A DNA stretch of 64,000 nt from Artocarpus heterophyllus (GCA_025403435.1 CM046330.1:24119507-24183506), one strand, 5' to 3'; positions 45,154 through 57,358 are shown, counted from the stretch's first letter. The notes: generated from the sequence alone by a model not told the origin. Translations and numbers: made by a program.

Positions 45154-48100
45154 TGTAATGACCCAGAAAATTTCATGAATAAAACCTAATATTTAATTGG
45201 GTTTAATTAATGAATTTACTTTTAAAAATGTAAATTTTTGTAAAAAATTGAAAATTTGTAAAAATTACGATAAAGTATGAATAAACGGCATTGATTGTAA
45301 ATTTTATGGCAAATGTGATGCAATGTTGGATATAGTAAAATACAGATTTTATGAGTTTAATTACTCAAAAATGTATAAATAATATTCATAAAATGAATTT
45401 TATATCACGATTAATAGTAAAATTGTGATATAAACACATGGGTACAAAGAATATAAATATGGTGTAGAGTCCTCTAAGACCTAACCCAGTGAAAGAAAGA
45501 GGCCAGAGCAGCATAAGAATACAGCTAAGTGAAAACACAGATACGAAAAATATCACGATTGGCCTCCAAAAGTGAATAAAAAGTAAGTCAAATATGTTTA
45601 TATAGTCTAAGGATAAAAAGTACACTGATTTGACCACGACAGTATAGGAAAAATACTGTGTGGTGAAAAATTACACAGTATAAATTTTTAACTCGCCAAA
45701 TGGGACACTTACTTGAAATCTATTGGGCCAACAAGCCATGCAATGTGGCCCAATAGCATGATGCCACCTAGGGTAACCCACTTGATTACCCCATGAGTCA
45801 CCCATTTGGATAAGTGTGAAATTAATGTGATTTTAGCAAAAAAAATCATTTCTTTCTTCATCCTTTGCTCCGGTAGCCATTGAAGGAAGCTCTCAAAAAA
45901 AATTTCTCAGCCCCAAACTTTACAAAAATAACCCCAAACAAGTTTTACAAGCAAGTACAATGATTTTCCACAAGTTTTAAGGTAAAATCCTAAACTTTTT
46001 AATGAGTTTTCAAGGGTTTTTTCATGGGTTGAAGAGAGAGATTAATCCATGAAATTTTTGCATGAAAAGGAAGCTTAGGAGGGAGTTCAAAGGATTTTGA
46101 AGGCTTGAAACCAAAAGGTTGTTATTTTGGTAAGTTTTGGATTTTAAAGTTTTGAAATTTTATGGATTTTTTTTTATTTCTATTCTTTCAAACCCATGAG
46201 GGTTCTTGAGCATGTACTTAATGAAATTTCATGCACATGTGAAGTATGGCATGTGTAAGTTGTGAAATTTTGATTTATAGTGCAAAATGATAATTTTTGC
46301 AAAAAGTACTATTTTTGTAATTTTGATGTTAGACTTTGCAAAAATGATGTTTGAGCATGAAAATGATTTGAATAAGGCATGGAATGGTTTCTGTAGGGGT
46401 AGATTTATAATTTTGAAACAGATTTTTGTAAAAATGTCGTAGGGACTAAATTGAAAGAAAAAGATTTCTTTCGGTAGAATTGAAAAATAACCAAAAACAC
46501 CCATGTATAGTGAGATTTTGGGAAAAGTTAAAACACAAAAGTTGTAGATCTTGATGAAACTGTTAGGCATTGCAAAAGGTTCGTCAAAAAACTCAATCGT
46601 TTGTGAGATTTTTATTTTTCAAAGAATTTACGAAAATTATGAAAAATTTTAAAAAGGGCAAAAATGTCATTTCTCAAAGGATTTTGAATATGGTATTTTG
46701 GGCAAAAATGATCCTTGAGAAAAATAGGAAATTTTGATGCAAAGAGAAAAATTTTAGCCCAAGGGACAAAATTATCAAAATTTTTAGTTTAGGGGCTTAA
46801 TTGTAAAGTTTTATAGAAAAAGGACATAAGTGTGAAATAAAGAGATACGAGCCACTAGAGCATTATTTTAAAGTTAATAGGTGGCTATTTTTATTAAAAT
46901 AACAAAATTGAGCTCGGGTAAGTCAGTAGGTTCACGGAGGGCAAAATCGTCATTTTTGCCCGAATAACCCGAACAGCTCAGAAATGTTTTCAATGAGATA
47001 AAAAGATGATTTAGAAGATATCTACCCTTCGTAAGTAACGATAGGGTAGAGTAATGTAGAAATAAGGAAACCAGTGGTTTCAGAGTTGTATACGGTTATG
47101 CAACTCGACTAGTTAAGCAATGAATGTTTTGTAACAAAACGTAGTGGAATTGGTTAATAGTTTTGTAATTGGCCAACAGGATCCTAGGAGCCTAAGAGAA
47201 AGGAGATTGAAGTCGATTTTTTGATACACAAGCACAAGTAAGTACCTTTCCCACCTATAGTATGAAAATGTAGGTATAGGATGTATGTATATGTACACTT
47301 GAGTGTATATTACGGTGAAAACTTGTATGTTTGTCATGATATGAATACCTAGGGGTATAGTCATGTATGGATACCTGTGAGTATATGATTAAAATACCTG
47401 AGTGTATAATATGTTATGTATCGATATGTACAGTATATTATGTACTTGTGTGTACAATGACGAATACCTATTTGTATTGAATGTTATGTACCTATGTGTA
47501 CAATAATGAATATCTATGTGTATATAAAGTAAGTACTTGTGTGTACTATGCTATGTAAGCAAATTTATGTGTTATGGATAACATGTGAATATCACATCAT
47601 ACATGGTATGTCAACCATAATAAAAGGACTGGTAAATATGTCACCAGAAATTATAAAAAGTATCGTATGGACTCCTGACTTAAGAGGATTTTAAAGGATA
47701 TAGTATGGTCATGGTGTTACGTAAACCTAAATGAAATTACACAATGGTACGAACACTTGGGCCCTAGTAAAGATAAGAAATGATGAAGATAAGGAAAGTT
47801 TATAAGAAAGCATAATTGATTCATGCATTTATTTGAATGTCCATGAGGGATTTATGGGACATACTGGGCGTTAGCTCATTAAGTTTTTCATGCTGTAGGT
47901 ATTCTAACGAGAAGGTCAGAATAAATCGTAATGATGAGCTGGCGGATGGCTGATGTGTGCAGACTGAGTATGGTTTCCACCATAGTATGTTTCCGTTGTA
48001 TTATGTTTAAAGATATTTTGAAAGTAATATTTGATAAACTATATTGCAAAGAAAAGATGATTATGTAAATACAAGTATATGTTTGTATTTCAGAAGTTAT

Positions 48101-48211
48101 TAGACCGGTATATGTAAATTATTTATTAAAAAGAAAAAAAAATTCCTAAATTTTTGCCCTAAAGTAAGTAAGAAAGTGTTTTATCACAACCCGAAAAGGC
48201 GAGTTGTGGCA
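45154..48211 (+). repeat. Gypsy2 5' LTR (3058 bp)
   Basis: Starts TGTAATGACCCAG and ends GAGTTGTGGCA. It contains inverted repeats at 45655-45679 and 45723-45753, and degenerate TGTGTAC/TGTGTAT repeats (about 47390-47560). Open frames inside are mirrored in the 3' LTR and are not genes. Confidence 0.92.
47390..47560. repeat. Degenerate (ATACCTGTGTGTAC)-type repeats
   Basis: About ten short units alternating atacct.tgtgtat and gtac.tgtgtgtac, roughly every 15-30 bp. Several units are near-palindromic (GTAC...GTAC). Equivalent sequence lies at about 56525-56695 in the 3' LTR. Confidence 0.7.
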
Positions 48212-48213
48212 GT

Positions 48214-48225
48214 TGGTATCAGAGC
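48214..48225 (+). other. Gypsy2 primer-binding site (tRNA-Met)
   Basis: TGGTATCAGAGC, two bases after the LTR end. This is a perfect match to the 12 nt complementary to the 3' end of initiator tRNA-Met as commonly found in plant elements. Confidence 0.9.
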
Positions 48226-48366
48226 GATAATCTTACCACCCTACTGTACATTGTCGTCTGCTCCATTACCATAGCTCAAGTAAGATAGTTTGATTTTAAG
48301 TATAGGAATGTTTTGTTTCTATTTTATATGACATTGTTATGTTAATTACGACAATAAATATAGTAT

Positions 48367-49169
48367 ATGGCAGAGCCACGTCATGATCGTGATATGGAAG
48401 CTGGTCAAAGAGCTAGTATTATTTTTTAAGATGCAATGCCACCACGATACTATGGGAGTTGGTAGCCTATGATGCTGACCAAATGGCTTCATGCAGTTGA
48501 GGTAATCTTTGATGCTTGTCATATGCCACCACATCTCCAGGTTTTATTCGCCTCAGGATTGTTGTTGAAGGAAGCCTTAGTATGGTGGCTGAGGATTGGA
48601 CCAGATGAGCGGCCAGGGGATTGGCAAGGCTTCAGACAACAGATTCAAACTAAATTCGCACCCTTACCCCCAGTAGATGTCATGCACATCCAAATGATTC
48701 CAATGTTGTGGGCTGATTGGCGACGCAGGTTGTACTTACGTGTGGAACCAGTTTAGGGAAGATATGTAGGGGAGCCGGTAGATCACTCTATCTTGAGGAT
48801 TCACCAAACCATGATGCCATTGATTCCCCCTGAATTACCTTTACGGTGAATTTGTAATCTAGTTTGGAGAGATCTTCTGGATGCAGTCCAGCAGCAAATG
48901 CAGTATCTAGGGAATTACCTTAGCGTCCACGATTTCCTTATGGTGGTATTGCATGCGGAACATAATGTAGTCGTGCCATTAGAAGATCCCCCAGTAGATA
49001 TAGACGAGGATGATGAAGACGATGATGATGATGATAGTGATGAAGAGCCCGTGCCTCCTGAACCCATTATTGCAAGCGATGACGTTCTACCGATTCGAAT
49101 GAAGAGGAAGAGGAGGATCTCGAGGAGGATTCTGAACATAGTGATATGTTAGGAGTCGAGTCAGATTAA
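48367..49169 (+). pseudogene. Gypsy2 extra ORF ('ORF-X'): Gag-like protein with acidic tail, broken
   Basis: It starts at ATG 48367 (MAEPRHDRDME), 142 bp after the primer-binding site. A Gag-like core includes WLHAVEVIFDACH, EALVWWLRIGPDE and WQGFRQQIQTKFAPLP. The helix - WW - W..F pattern parallels the main Gag of the same element (WLTGIERVL ... ARRWWESVE ... MTWPNFMEEF). Near residue 200 begins DIDEDDEDDDDDDSDEE, then a proline-rich link. A second Asp/Glu cluster follows in the +1 frame and ends at TAA 49167-49169. Stops include TAA 48427, TAG 48463 (also present in Gypsy1) and TAG 48754. It lacks a zinc knuckle. The function is unknown; a regulatory or decoy Gag is only a guess. Confidence 0.72.
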
Positions 49170-49641
49170 AAATAAATTATGAAGACTTTTGTGTAGTCTA
49201 ATGTATATAGATGAAGGATTAGTATAGTTTTGGGCTTTGTTGCCTCTGTATATGTATGAGCATGTATGTATGTCCAGCAAGTGGTATCCTTCCCAAAAAT
49301 AAGGTATATGTAGCCGGAAGTGATAACTGCTCCCAGAAATGATATGAATAGTTTATCTATGAAAGAAAGAAAGTTTGTATGTTTGTTATGCATGTAATGT
49401 TACGAAGAATGTAAAAAGGAAATGAAAAAGGTTCATGAAATGTATGACGGTTCATAAAATGAAATGTATGAAGGTTAATGAAATGAAATGTATGAAGTAA
49501 GATATTGAGTTCATATAATTATGTATGTTTACATGTATTTATGTTTAAATATTTGCAATTATTGATTAGATACTATTAAGTTAATAGTATATGCTAACAT
49601 AGTAACGAAAATATACGATAGGTATATAATGATTAATATCG
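49170..49641. other. Spacer between extra ORF and gag of Gypsy2
   Basis: AT-rich. It contains short repeats of the type gttcatgaaatg/aaatgtatgaagg (about 49428-49500). No gene seen. Confidence 0.6.
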
Positions 49642-50860
49642 ATGGCGGATACACCTAGAAGACCGATGAATCCAGATTTAATGGCTATGATCATGGAATT
49701 GCAACAGAAGCTCCAAGCTCAGGAGCGGGAAATGCAAGGTTTACGGGAACAATTAGCTAACCAGAATCCCGTACTACTAGTATGTATGGACACGCCACCC
49801 CCAGTACCACCGCCATAGCAAGCGGAACTAGTAGTCCCAGTTGTTCTAGTAGTATCTGCTATCGAATTTTACAAAAGATTCCAGAGAATGAAGGCCCTAG
49901 AATTTGATGGATCTACAGACCCATTAGAGGCCGACGATTGGCTTACAGGCATAGAAAGGGTACTGAAATTTATGGGACTTAATGACCATGAAAAAGTCCT
50001 ATGCGCTTCATTTTCTCTCACTAAAGGTGCCAGGAGATGGTGGGAGTCAGTAGAGTGTAGAAGAAACGTCGACGAAATGACGTGGCCAAATTTTATGGAA
50101 GAATTCAACATACTTACTGTAATGTGGAAACCATGGCAGCCCAACAAGAAGAATTTAATAATTTCAAGCAAGGTAATATGTTTGTAGCTGATGCTGTAAA
50201 GAGGTTTAACTAGCTAGCACAGCTTTGTCCCGAGTTAGTGCCCACTGATTGAGAACGTATAAGACGATTAATGAGAATGTTCAAAACTAACATTGCCCTT
50301 GTGGTTGATAGTGGAGTGCAAGCTCCCAAGGATGTAGAGGATTGCATTAAACGGGCGACCAGAGCTAAGTTTAGAATTGCCCGTGATAAGGAGGAAAGAG
50401 CAAGGATTTTCAAAGCTTAGAAAGAGGAGAAAGCTTTAGCCAAGCAAAGTCAAGTCACACAAGTGAAAAGACAAGGAAGTATTCCAAGTCAAGGGTAATC
50501 CCAGAACTTTCCAGCGGGACGCAATCGCAATGCTAACAATAAAAGGAAATGGAAAGTGAATAGTTCAAAGAATCCAAAGGGTCAACCTTAGAAGAGGATT
50601 AATAATGGTGGGAACAACAAACCCCTTTGCAGTCAATGTGGGAAGAGACATGTAGGGGAATGCAAGGATGGCATAAACAAGTGTTATATTTGTGGAAAAG
50701 AAGGGCACTACACCAGAAATTGGTTTTCTAATCCTCAAAGTCAGAATAGTCAAGCTTAGCAAAGGCCTCAGGGAAATCAACTGCATGCTATTCAAGTTCA
50801 GGCACAGATTGAAGGCCCTAGTGTCAGTCAAGGGCGACTAGAAGCTTTGGAACCAAGTGG
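49642..50860 (+). pseudogene. gag: Gypsy2 gag, broken
   Basis: ATG 49642 (MADTPRRPMNPDLM). Residues about 12-40 are rich in Q, E and L and likely form a coiled coil (MELQQKLQAQEREMQGLREQ). The retrotransposon Gag domain is at about 49890-50110, with CASFSLTKGARRWWE and MTWPNFMEEF. The knuckle region CYICGKEGHYTRNW (about 50680-50725) has tryptophan where the last cysteine should be. A TAG follows the proline run at about 49816 and there is a frameshift after MEEFNI at about 50110, plus further stops. The Gag frame leads into pol. Confidence 0.87.
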
Positions 50861-52760
50861 GCGAATTTATGCCTACATGAAGAAGCAAGAAGATGCGGGA
50901 ACTTCATCGGTGGTGACAGGTCATTTTTCTGTTGCCAACACTGATGCATATATTTTGTTTGATTCTGGAGCAACACATTCGTTTGCATCATTTAAGTTTG
51001 CAAAATGAATAGGAAGTAAAAGAGATAGGATAGAGCAAACCTTTAAAGTTGCACTATGCTCTGGGGAGGTATTGAGTGCTGATTATTGGTTACGTCATGT
51101 ACCGATAATCATTTATGGAAAGGAATTGTATATTGATTTGATAATGATCGATATACAAGATTATGACGTTATTCTAGGAATGGATTTCCTAGGGAAATAC
51201 ACAGCTAAAATAAACTGTCGACACCACAAGGTTACGTTCCGACCTCATGGGAGTGAAAAGTTTATGTATTCAAGGAAAGTTCCCAAAGCTCCCAAGGCGT
51301 TGATTTCAGCAGTAAAGGCAAGAAAGATGTTGAAAAGCAGATGCATCAGTTATCTGGTGAATTTGATAAGGAAAGATAAAGAAGCTTAGTTAGGATCAAA
51401 GAAGGTCCCCATTATAAGGGAAGTCATTGATGTGTTTCCCGACTAGTTGCCAGGCTTGCCACCAGAGCGAGAGATTTCATTTGAGATCGAATTGACGGCT
51501 GGCACAATCCCTATTTCAAAGGCACCATATCGAATGGCTCCAGGGGAACTCAAGGAACTTCAAATGCAACTAAAGGAATTATTGGACAAAGGATTCATCC
51601 AACCAAGTCATTCCCCATGGGGGGCGCCTGTTTTATTTGTCAAGAAAAAGGATGGAACGTTACGAATGTGTATTGACCATCGAGAACTGAACAAGGTCAC
51701 AATTAAGAACAAGTATCCTCTCCCAAGGATCGATGATTTGTTTGACCAATTGAAAAGAGTATCGATATTCTCAAAGATTGACCTGCGCTTAGGGTAACAT
51801 CAACTTCGAGTTAAGGAAGAAGATATACCAAAGACGGCGTCCCAAACACGTTACGGGCATTACGAGTTCTGTGTCATGTCATTTGGACTGACCAATGCTC
51901 CAGCAGCATTCATGGATCTCATGAACTGGATTTTCAAGGAATACCTCGATAAGTTCATCATTGTTTTTATCGACAATATTCTCATATATTCAAGAACCCC
52001 AGAGGAACATGAAGAGCACCTAAGGATCGCACTACAATTACTAAAAAGGCATCGATTGTACGCCAAGTTCTCAAAATGTGAGTTTTGGCTGGAGAAGGTC
52101 CATTTCCTGGGACACGTGGTGACACGAAATGGAGTATCCGTTGATCCCACCAAAGTGGAAGCGGTGAATAAGTGGCCCACACTGAAAAGCGTAACTAAAA
52201 TTAGAAGTTTCCTCGGTTTAGCAGGCTACTATCGACATTTTGTAGAAGGATTTTCCTGACTCGCAGCACCACTCACTGCACTTACATGGAAAGCAGCGAA
52301 GTATGAATGGACTAAGAAGTGCGAGGAAAGTTTCAAAGAGTTAAAAAGGCAACTTACAAGTGCACCAGTGCTGACAATACCTGATCCAAACATAGGAAAC
52401 TATGTGATTTATAGTGATGTGTCAAAGACAGGCTTGGGCGCCGTTCTTATGCAAAACAGAAAAGTGATTGCATACGCACTCGACAACTAAAGGATCATGA
52501 AAGGAATTATCTGTGCATGACTTAGAGTTAGCGGCGGCTGTATTTGCATTGAAGATATGGCATCACTACCTGTATAGAGCTAAGTACGAAATTTATACGA
52601 ACCATCAGAGTCTGAAGTATATCTTTACGCAAAAGGAACTCAACATGAGACAGCGAAGGTAGCTAGAGTTAGTTAAAGACTACGATTGTGAAATTCTATA
52701 TCACTTGGGAAAGGCTAACCGAGTAGCCGATGCCCTTAGTCATAGAACAATGTCTTCGCT
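50861..52760 (+). pseudogene. pol: Gypsy2 pol: protease, RT, RNase H
   Basis: Protease YILFDSGATHSFA is at about 50945-50990 with the active-site aspartate present. DYDVILGMDFL is at about 51160-51195. RT runs from [13 protein letters not shown] through [20 protein letters not shown] to [10 protein letters not shown]. The second catalytic aspartate is asparagine (AAT 51975-51977; Gypsy1 has GAT). RNase H has [36 protein letters not shown] and TNHQSLKY, where the usual TDH is TNH. Both losses fit G-to-A change. Stops and shifts occur at about 51003, 51796, 52258 and 52487. Confidence 0.9.
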
Positions 52761-54288
52761 TGCGATGGTGTAATTAATGCCAAGACCTCTTTAGAAGGAA
52801 TTGATGGAAGCAGGAATAGAGCTAATCACTGGAAGATTGGCCCAATTGTCTTTTCGACCTGCTATCATGGAAAACTTAAAGGAGCGACAAGAAGCAGATC
52901 CGTCGCTACTCAAAGCTAGAAATGAGATTCTTCAGAACAAAGAAACAGAATTTAACATCTTAGAAGATGGCATTCTCTATTTTTAGGGCAGAATTTGTAT
53001 TCCCAATGATGAAGCAATAAAGAAGCAAGTATTAGAAGAAGCTCACGAAGCACCATACGTGGCTCATCCAGGAGCTACTAAGATGTATCAAGATTTGAAA
53101 GAACACTATTTGTGGCATGGAATGAAGAACGATGTCGCACAATTTGTCGCCAAATGTCTTATATGCCAAAAGGTGAAAGCTGAGCATCAACGGCCAACAG
53201 GTGAATTACAGAAGATTGAAATTCCTGAGTGGAAATGAGACCAGATAACTATGGATCTGGTGACCGGGCTACCCAGAACTACGGGTAGACATGACGCTAT
53301 ATGGGTAATCGTTGATGGATTGACAAAATCAGTTCACTTCTTACCCATTAAACTTAGCAGTTCTGTAGAAAGACTAGCTGAATTATATGTAGCCCAGATA
53401 GTTAGATACCATGGAATTCCGACATCCATTATCTCTGATCAAGATGGTCAGTTTACTTCTAAGTTTTGGAGAAGTGTTCACCAAGCTATGGGAACGAAGT
53501 TGACTTTTAGTATAGCTTTTCATCCTCAAACGGATGGTCAATCTGAAAGGACCATTCAAACTCTAGAAGATATGTTAAGAGCCTGTGTGCTAGATTTTAA
53601 AGGAGGATGGGACAAAAAGCTACCATTGATCGAATTCGCTTATAATAATAGTTATCAAGCTTCCATAGGAATGGCTCCTAATGAAGCTCTTTACGGAAGA
53701 AGATGCAGATCGCCATTGCATTGGTATGAAACGGGAGAAAAGACATTGTCAACAACAGATTTTGTGCAAAGAATGATGGAGGATGTGAAACTAATCCGTC
53801 AACAAATGAAAACTACCTTTAGTCGTCAAAAGAGTTATGCAGATCGGCGACGAAGACCCCTGGAATTCCAAGTAGGGGATTTGGTCTTCTTGAAGGTGAC
53901 ACCAATGAAAGGAGTAATCAGGTTTGGAAAGAAATGAAAACTTGGCCCAAGATACATTAGACCATTCGAAATCCTAGAACGGGTAGGCAATGTAGCATAT
54001 AAGTTGGCCTTACCCTCTGATTTAGCATCGGCACACAACGTATTCCATGTATCCATGCTAAAGAAGTATGTATTGGATCCTTCACATGTTCTACAGCCAG
54101 AGGAAATTGACGTACAGGAGAACCTGTCATATGAAGAGAAACCGGTTTAAATATTGGCACGAGAAGAAAAGGAACTAAGAAACAAGAAAATACCTCTCGT
54201 CAAAGTTTTATGGTGCAACCAACAAATAGAAGAAGCAACGTGGGAACGAGATGATGAAATGAGGAAAAGCTACCCCGAGTTGTTTTGA
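52761..54288 (+). pseudogene. pol: Gypsy2 integrase and chromodomain-like end
   Basis: The H2C2 zinc finger lies at about 53040-53175 (H...H...CLICQKVK). The DDE core has MDLVTGLP, IISDQDGQF and DGQSERTIQ, all three acidic residues present. The open core is 53251-53937. The C-terminal GPY-type region ([12 protein letters not shown]) and [12 protein letters not shown] follow a TGA at about 53935. After a TAA at 54148-54150 the end reads VKVLWCNQQIEEATWEREDEM, a chromodomain-like segment, and stops at TGA 54286-54288. In chromoviruses this segment steers integration to heterochromatin marks. Of all coding regions in the window this integrase core is the best preserved. Confidence 0.9.
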
Positions 54289-54302
54289 TTTTTGAGGACG
54301 AA

Positions 54303-54321
54303 AATTCTTAAGGGGGTAGAT
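54303..54321 (+). other. Gypsy2 polypurine tract
   Basis: aattcttaagggggtagat lies immediately before the 3' LTR. Confidence 0.75.
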
Positions 54322-57300
54322 TATAATGACCAAGAAAATTTCATTAATAAAACCTAATATTTAATTAGGTTTAATTAATGAATTTATTTTTAAAATATAA
54401 TTTTTTGTAAAAAACTGTAATTTTTGTAAAAATTATGATAAATTATGAATAAACGACATTGATTGCAAATTTTATGGCAAATGTGATGCAATGTTGGATA
54501 TAGTAAAATACAAATTTTATGAGTTTAATTATTCAAAAATTTGTAAATAATATCCATAAAATGAATTTTATATCACGATTAGTTGTAAAATTGTGATATA
54601 AACACATGGGTACAAAGAATATAAATATGATGTAGAGTCCTCTAAGACCAAATCCAGTGAAAGAAAGAGGCCAGAGCAGTATAAGAATACTACTAAGTGA
54701 AAACATAGATACAAAAAATGTCACGATTGGCCTCCAAAAGTGAACGAAAAGTAAGTCAGATATGTTTATACAGCCTAAGGATAAAAAGTACCCTGATTTG
54801 ACCATGACAGTATAGGAAAAATATTGTGTGGTGAAAAATTACACAGTATAAATTTTTAACTTCACAAAGTGGACACTTACTTAAATTCTATTCAGCCAAC
54901 AAGCCATGTAATGTGGCCCAATAGCATGATGCCACCTAGGGTAACCCACTTGATTACCCCATGAGTCACCCATTTAGAAAAATGTGAAATTAATGTGATT
55001 TTAGTAAAAAAAATAATTTCTTTCTTCATCCTTAGCTCTGGCAGCCATTGAAGGAAGCTCTCAAAAAAAATTTCTCAGCCCTAAGCATTACAAAAATAAC
55101 CCCAAACAAGTTTTACAAGCAAGTACAAGGATTTTCCACAAGTTGTAAGGTAAAATCCTAAACTTTTTAATGAGTTTTCAAGGGGTTTTTCATGGGTTGA
55201 AGAGAGAGATTAATCCATGAAATTTTTGCATGAAAAGGGAGCTTAGAAGGGAGTTCAAAGGGATTTTGAAGGCTTGAAACCAAAAGGGTGTTATTTTGGT
55301 AAGTTTTGGATTTTAAAGTTTTGAAATTTTATGGATTTCTTTTTATTTCTATTCTTTCAAACCCATGAGGGTTCTTGAGCATGTACTTGATGAAATTTCA
55401 TGCATATGTGAAGTATGGTATGTGTAAGTTGTAAAATTTTTATTTATGGTGCAAAATAGTAATTTTTGCAAAAAGCCTTATTTTTGTAATTTTAACGTTA
55501 GACTTTGCAAAAATGATGTTTGAGCATGAGAATGATTTGAATAAGGCTTGGAATGGTTTCTGCAGGGGTAGATTTGCAATTTTGAAACGAATTTTTGTAA
55601 AAATGCCATAGGGACTAAATTGAAAGAAAAAGGTTTCACTCGACAGAATTGAAAAATAGTCAAAAACACCCCTATACAGTGAGATTTTGGGAAAAGTTAA
55701 AACATTAAAGTTGTAGATCTCGACAAAACTGTTAGGCACCATAGACGGTTCATCAAAAAACTCAATCTCAAAGAATTTACGAAAATTATGAAAAATTTTA
55801 AAAAGGTCAAAAATGTCATTTCTCAAAAGATTTTGAATATGGTACTTTGGGCAAAAATGATCCTTGAGAAAAATAAAAAATTTTGATGCAAAGAGAAAAA
55901 TTTTAGTCCGGGGGACAAAATTGTCAAAATTTTCAGTTTAGAGGCTTAATTGTAAATTTTATAGAAAAGGGGCATAAGTGTGAAATAAAGAGATACGAGC
56001 CACTAGAGCATTATTTTAAAGTTAATATGTGGCTAGTTTTATTAAAATAACAAAATCGAGCTCGGATAAATCAGTAGGTTCATGGAGGGCAAAATCGTCA
56101 TTTTTATCCGAATAACCCAAACAGCTCAGAAATGTTTTCAATGAGATAAAAGTGATTTGGAAGATATCCGCCCTTCGTAAGTAACGATAGGGTAGAGTAA
56201 GGTAGAAATAAGGAAACTAGTGATTTTAGAGTTATTATACGGTTATGTAACTCGACTAATTAAGTAACGAACGTTTTGTAACGAAACGCAGTGGAATTGG
56301 CTAATAGTTTTGTAATTGGTCAACAGGATCCTAGGAGCCTAGGAGAAAGGAAATTGAAGTCAATTTTTTGGTACACAAGCACAAGTAAGTACCCTTCCCA
56401 CCTATAGTATGAAAATGTAGGTATTGGATGTATGTATATGTACACTTGAGTGTATATTACGGTGTAAACTTGTATGTTTGCTATGATATGAATAACTAGG
56501 GTTATAGTCATGTATGGATACCTGTGAGTATACGATTAAAATACCTGAGTGTATAATATGTTATGTATCAACATGTATAGTATATTACGTACCTGTGTGT
56601 ACAATGATGAATACCTATGTGTATTAAATGTTATGTACCTGTGTGTACAATAATAAATATCTATGTGTATATAAAGTAAGTACTTGTGTGTACTATGTTA
56701 TGCAAGCGAATTTATGTGTTATGGATAACATGTGAATATCACATCATACATGATATGTCAACCATAATAAATGGACTGGTAAATATGTCACCAGAAATTA
56801 AAAAAAGTATCGTACCGACTCCTGACTCAAGGGGAGTTTAAAGGATATAGTATGGTCATGGTGTTACGTAGACCTAAATGAAATTATGCAATGGTACGAA
56901 CACTTGGGCCCTAGTAAAGATAAGAAATGATGAAGATAAGGAAAGTTTATAAGAAAGCATAATTGATTCAAGCATTTATTTGAATGTCCATGTGGGATTT
57001 ATGGGACTTACTGGGCGTTAGCTCATTAAGTTTTTCATGTTGTAGGCATTCCGATAAGAAGGTCAGAACAAATCGTAATGATGAGCTGCCGAACGGATGA
57101 TATGTGCAGACTGGGTATGATTTCTGCCACAGTATGTTTCCGTTGTATTGTGTTTAAAGATTCTTTGAAAGTAATGTTTGATAAACTATATTGCAAAGAA
57201 AATGTGATTATGTAAATACAAGTATATGTTTGTATTTCAGAAGTTATTAGACCGGTATATGTAAAATATTTATTAAAAAGAAAAAAAAATTCCCAAATTT

Positions 57301-57358
57301 TTGCCCTAAAGTAAGTAAGAAAGAGTTTTATTACAGCCCGAAAAGACAGGTTGTGACA
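54322..57358 (+). repeat. Gypsy2 3' LTR (3037 bp)
   Basis: It begins TATAATGACC (TG changed to TA) and ends GGTTGTGACA. It aligns end to end with 45154-48211, with scattered substitutions and small indels, for example loss of about 20 bp near 55766. Confidence 0.92.

Larger units (their letters stand above)
45154..57358 (+). mobile_element. Gypsy2: full-length chromovirus (Tekay/Del-like), 12.2 kb
   Basis: 5' LTR (45154-48211), tRNA-Met primer-binding site (48214), extra ORF (48367-49169), gag (49642), protease, RT, RNase H, integrase, a C-terminal chromodomain-like segment (about 54170-54285), polypurine tract and 3' LTR (54322-57358). TSD is gaaat. Integrase last and a chromodomain place it among chromoviruses. 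The 3-kb LTRs and about 12 kb size fit the Tekay/Del group. Both LTRs are clearly similar but differ at many bases, so the insertion is not recent. All genes have lesions. Confidence 0.9.

Noticed and set aside
48915..49139. Serine-rich frame on the - strand
   Set aside because: It is the antisense shadow of the GAT-rich acidic tail of the extra ORF.
49080..49152. Basic stretch (MKRKRR...) as a nuclear localisation signal at the end of the extra ORF
   Set aside because: It arises only after a 1-bp shift. The other frame in this interval is acidic in both Gypsy1 and Gypsy2 and ends at stops, so the basic reading is probably an artefact.
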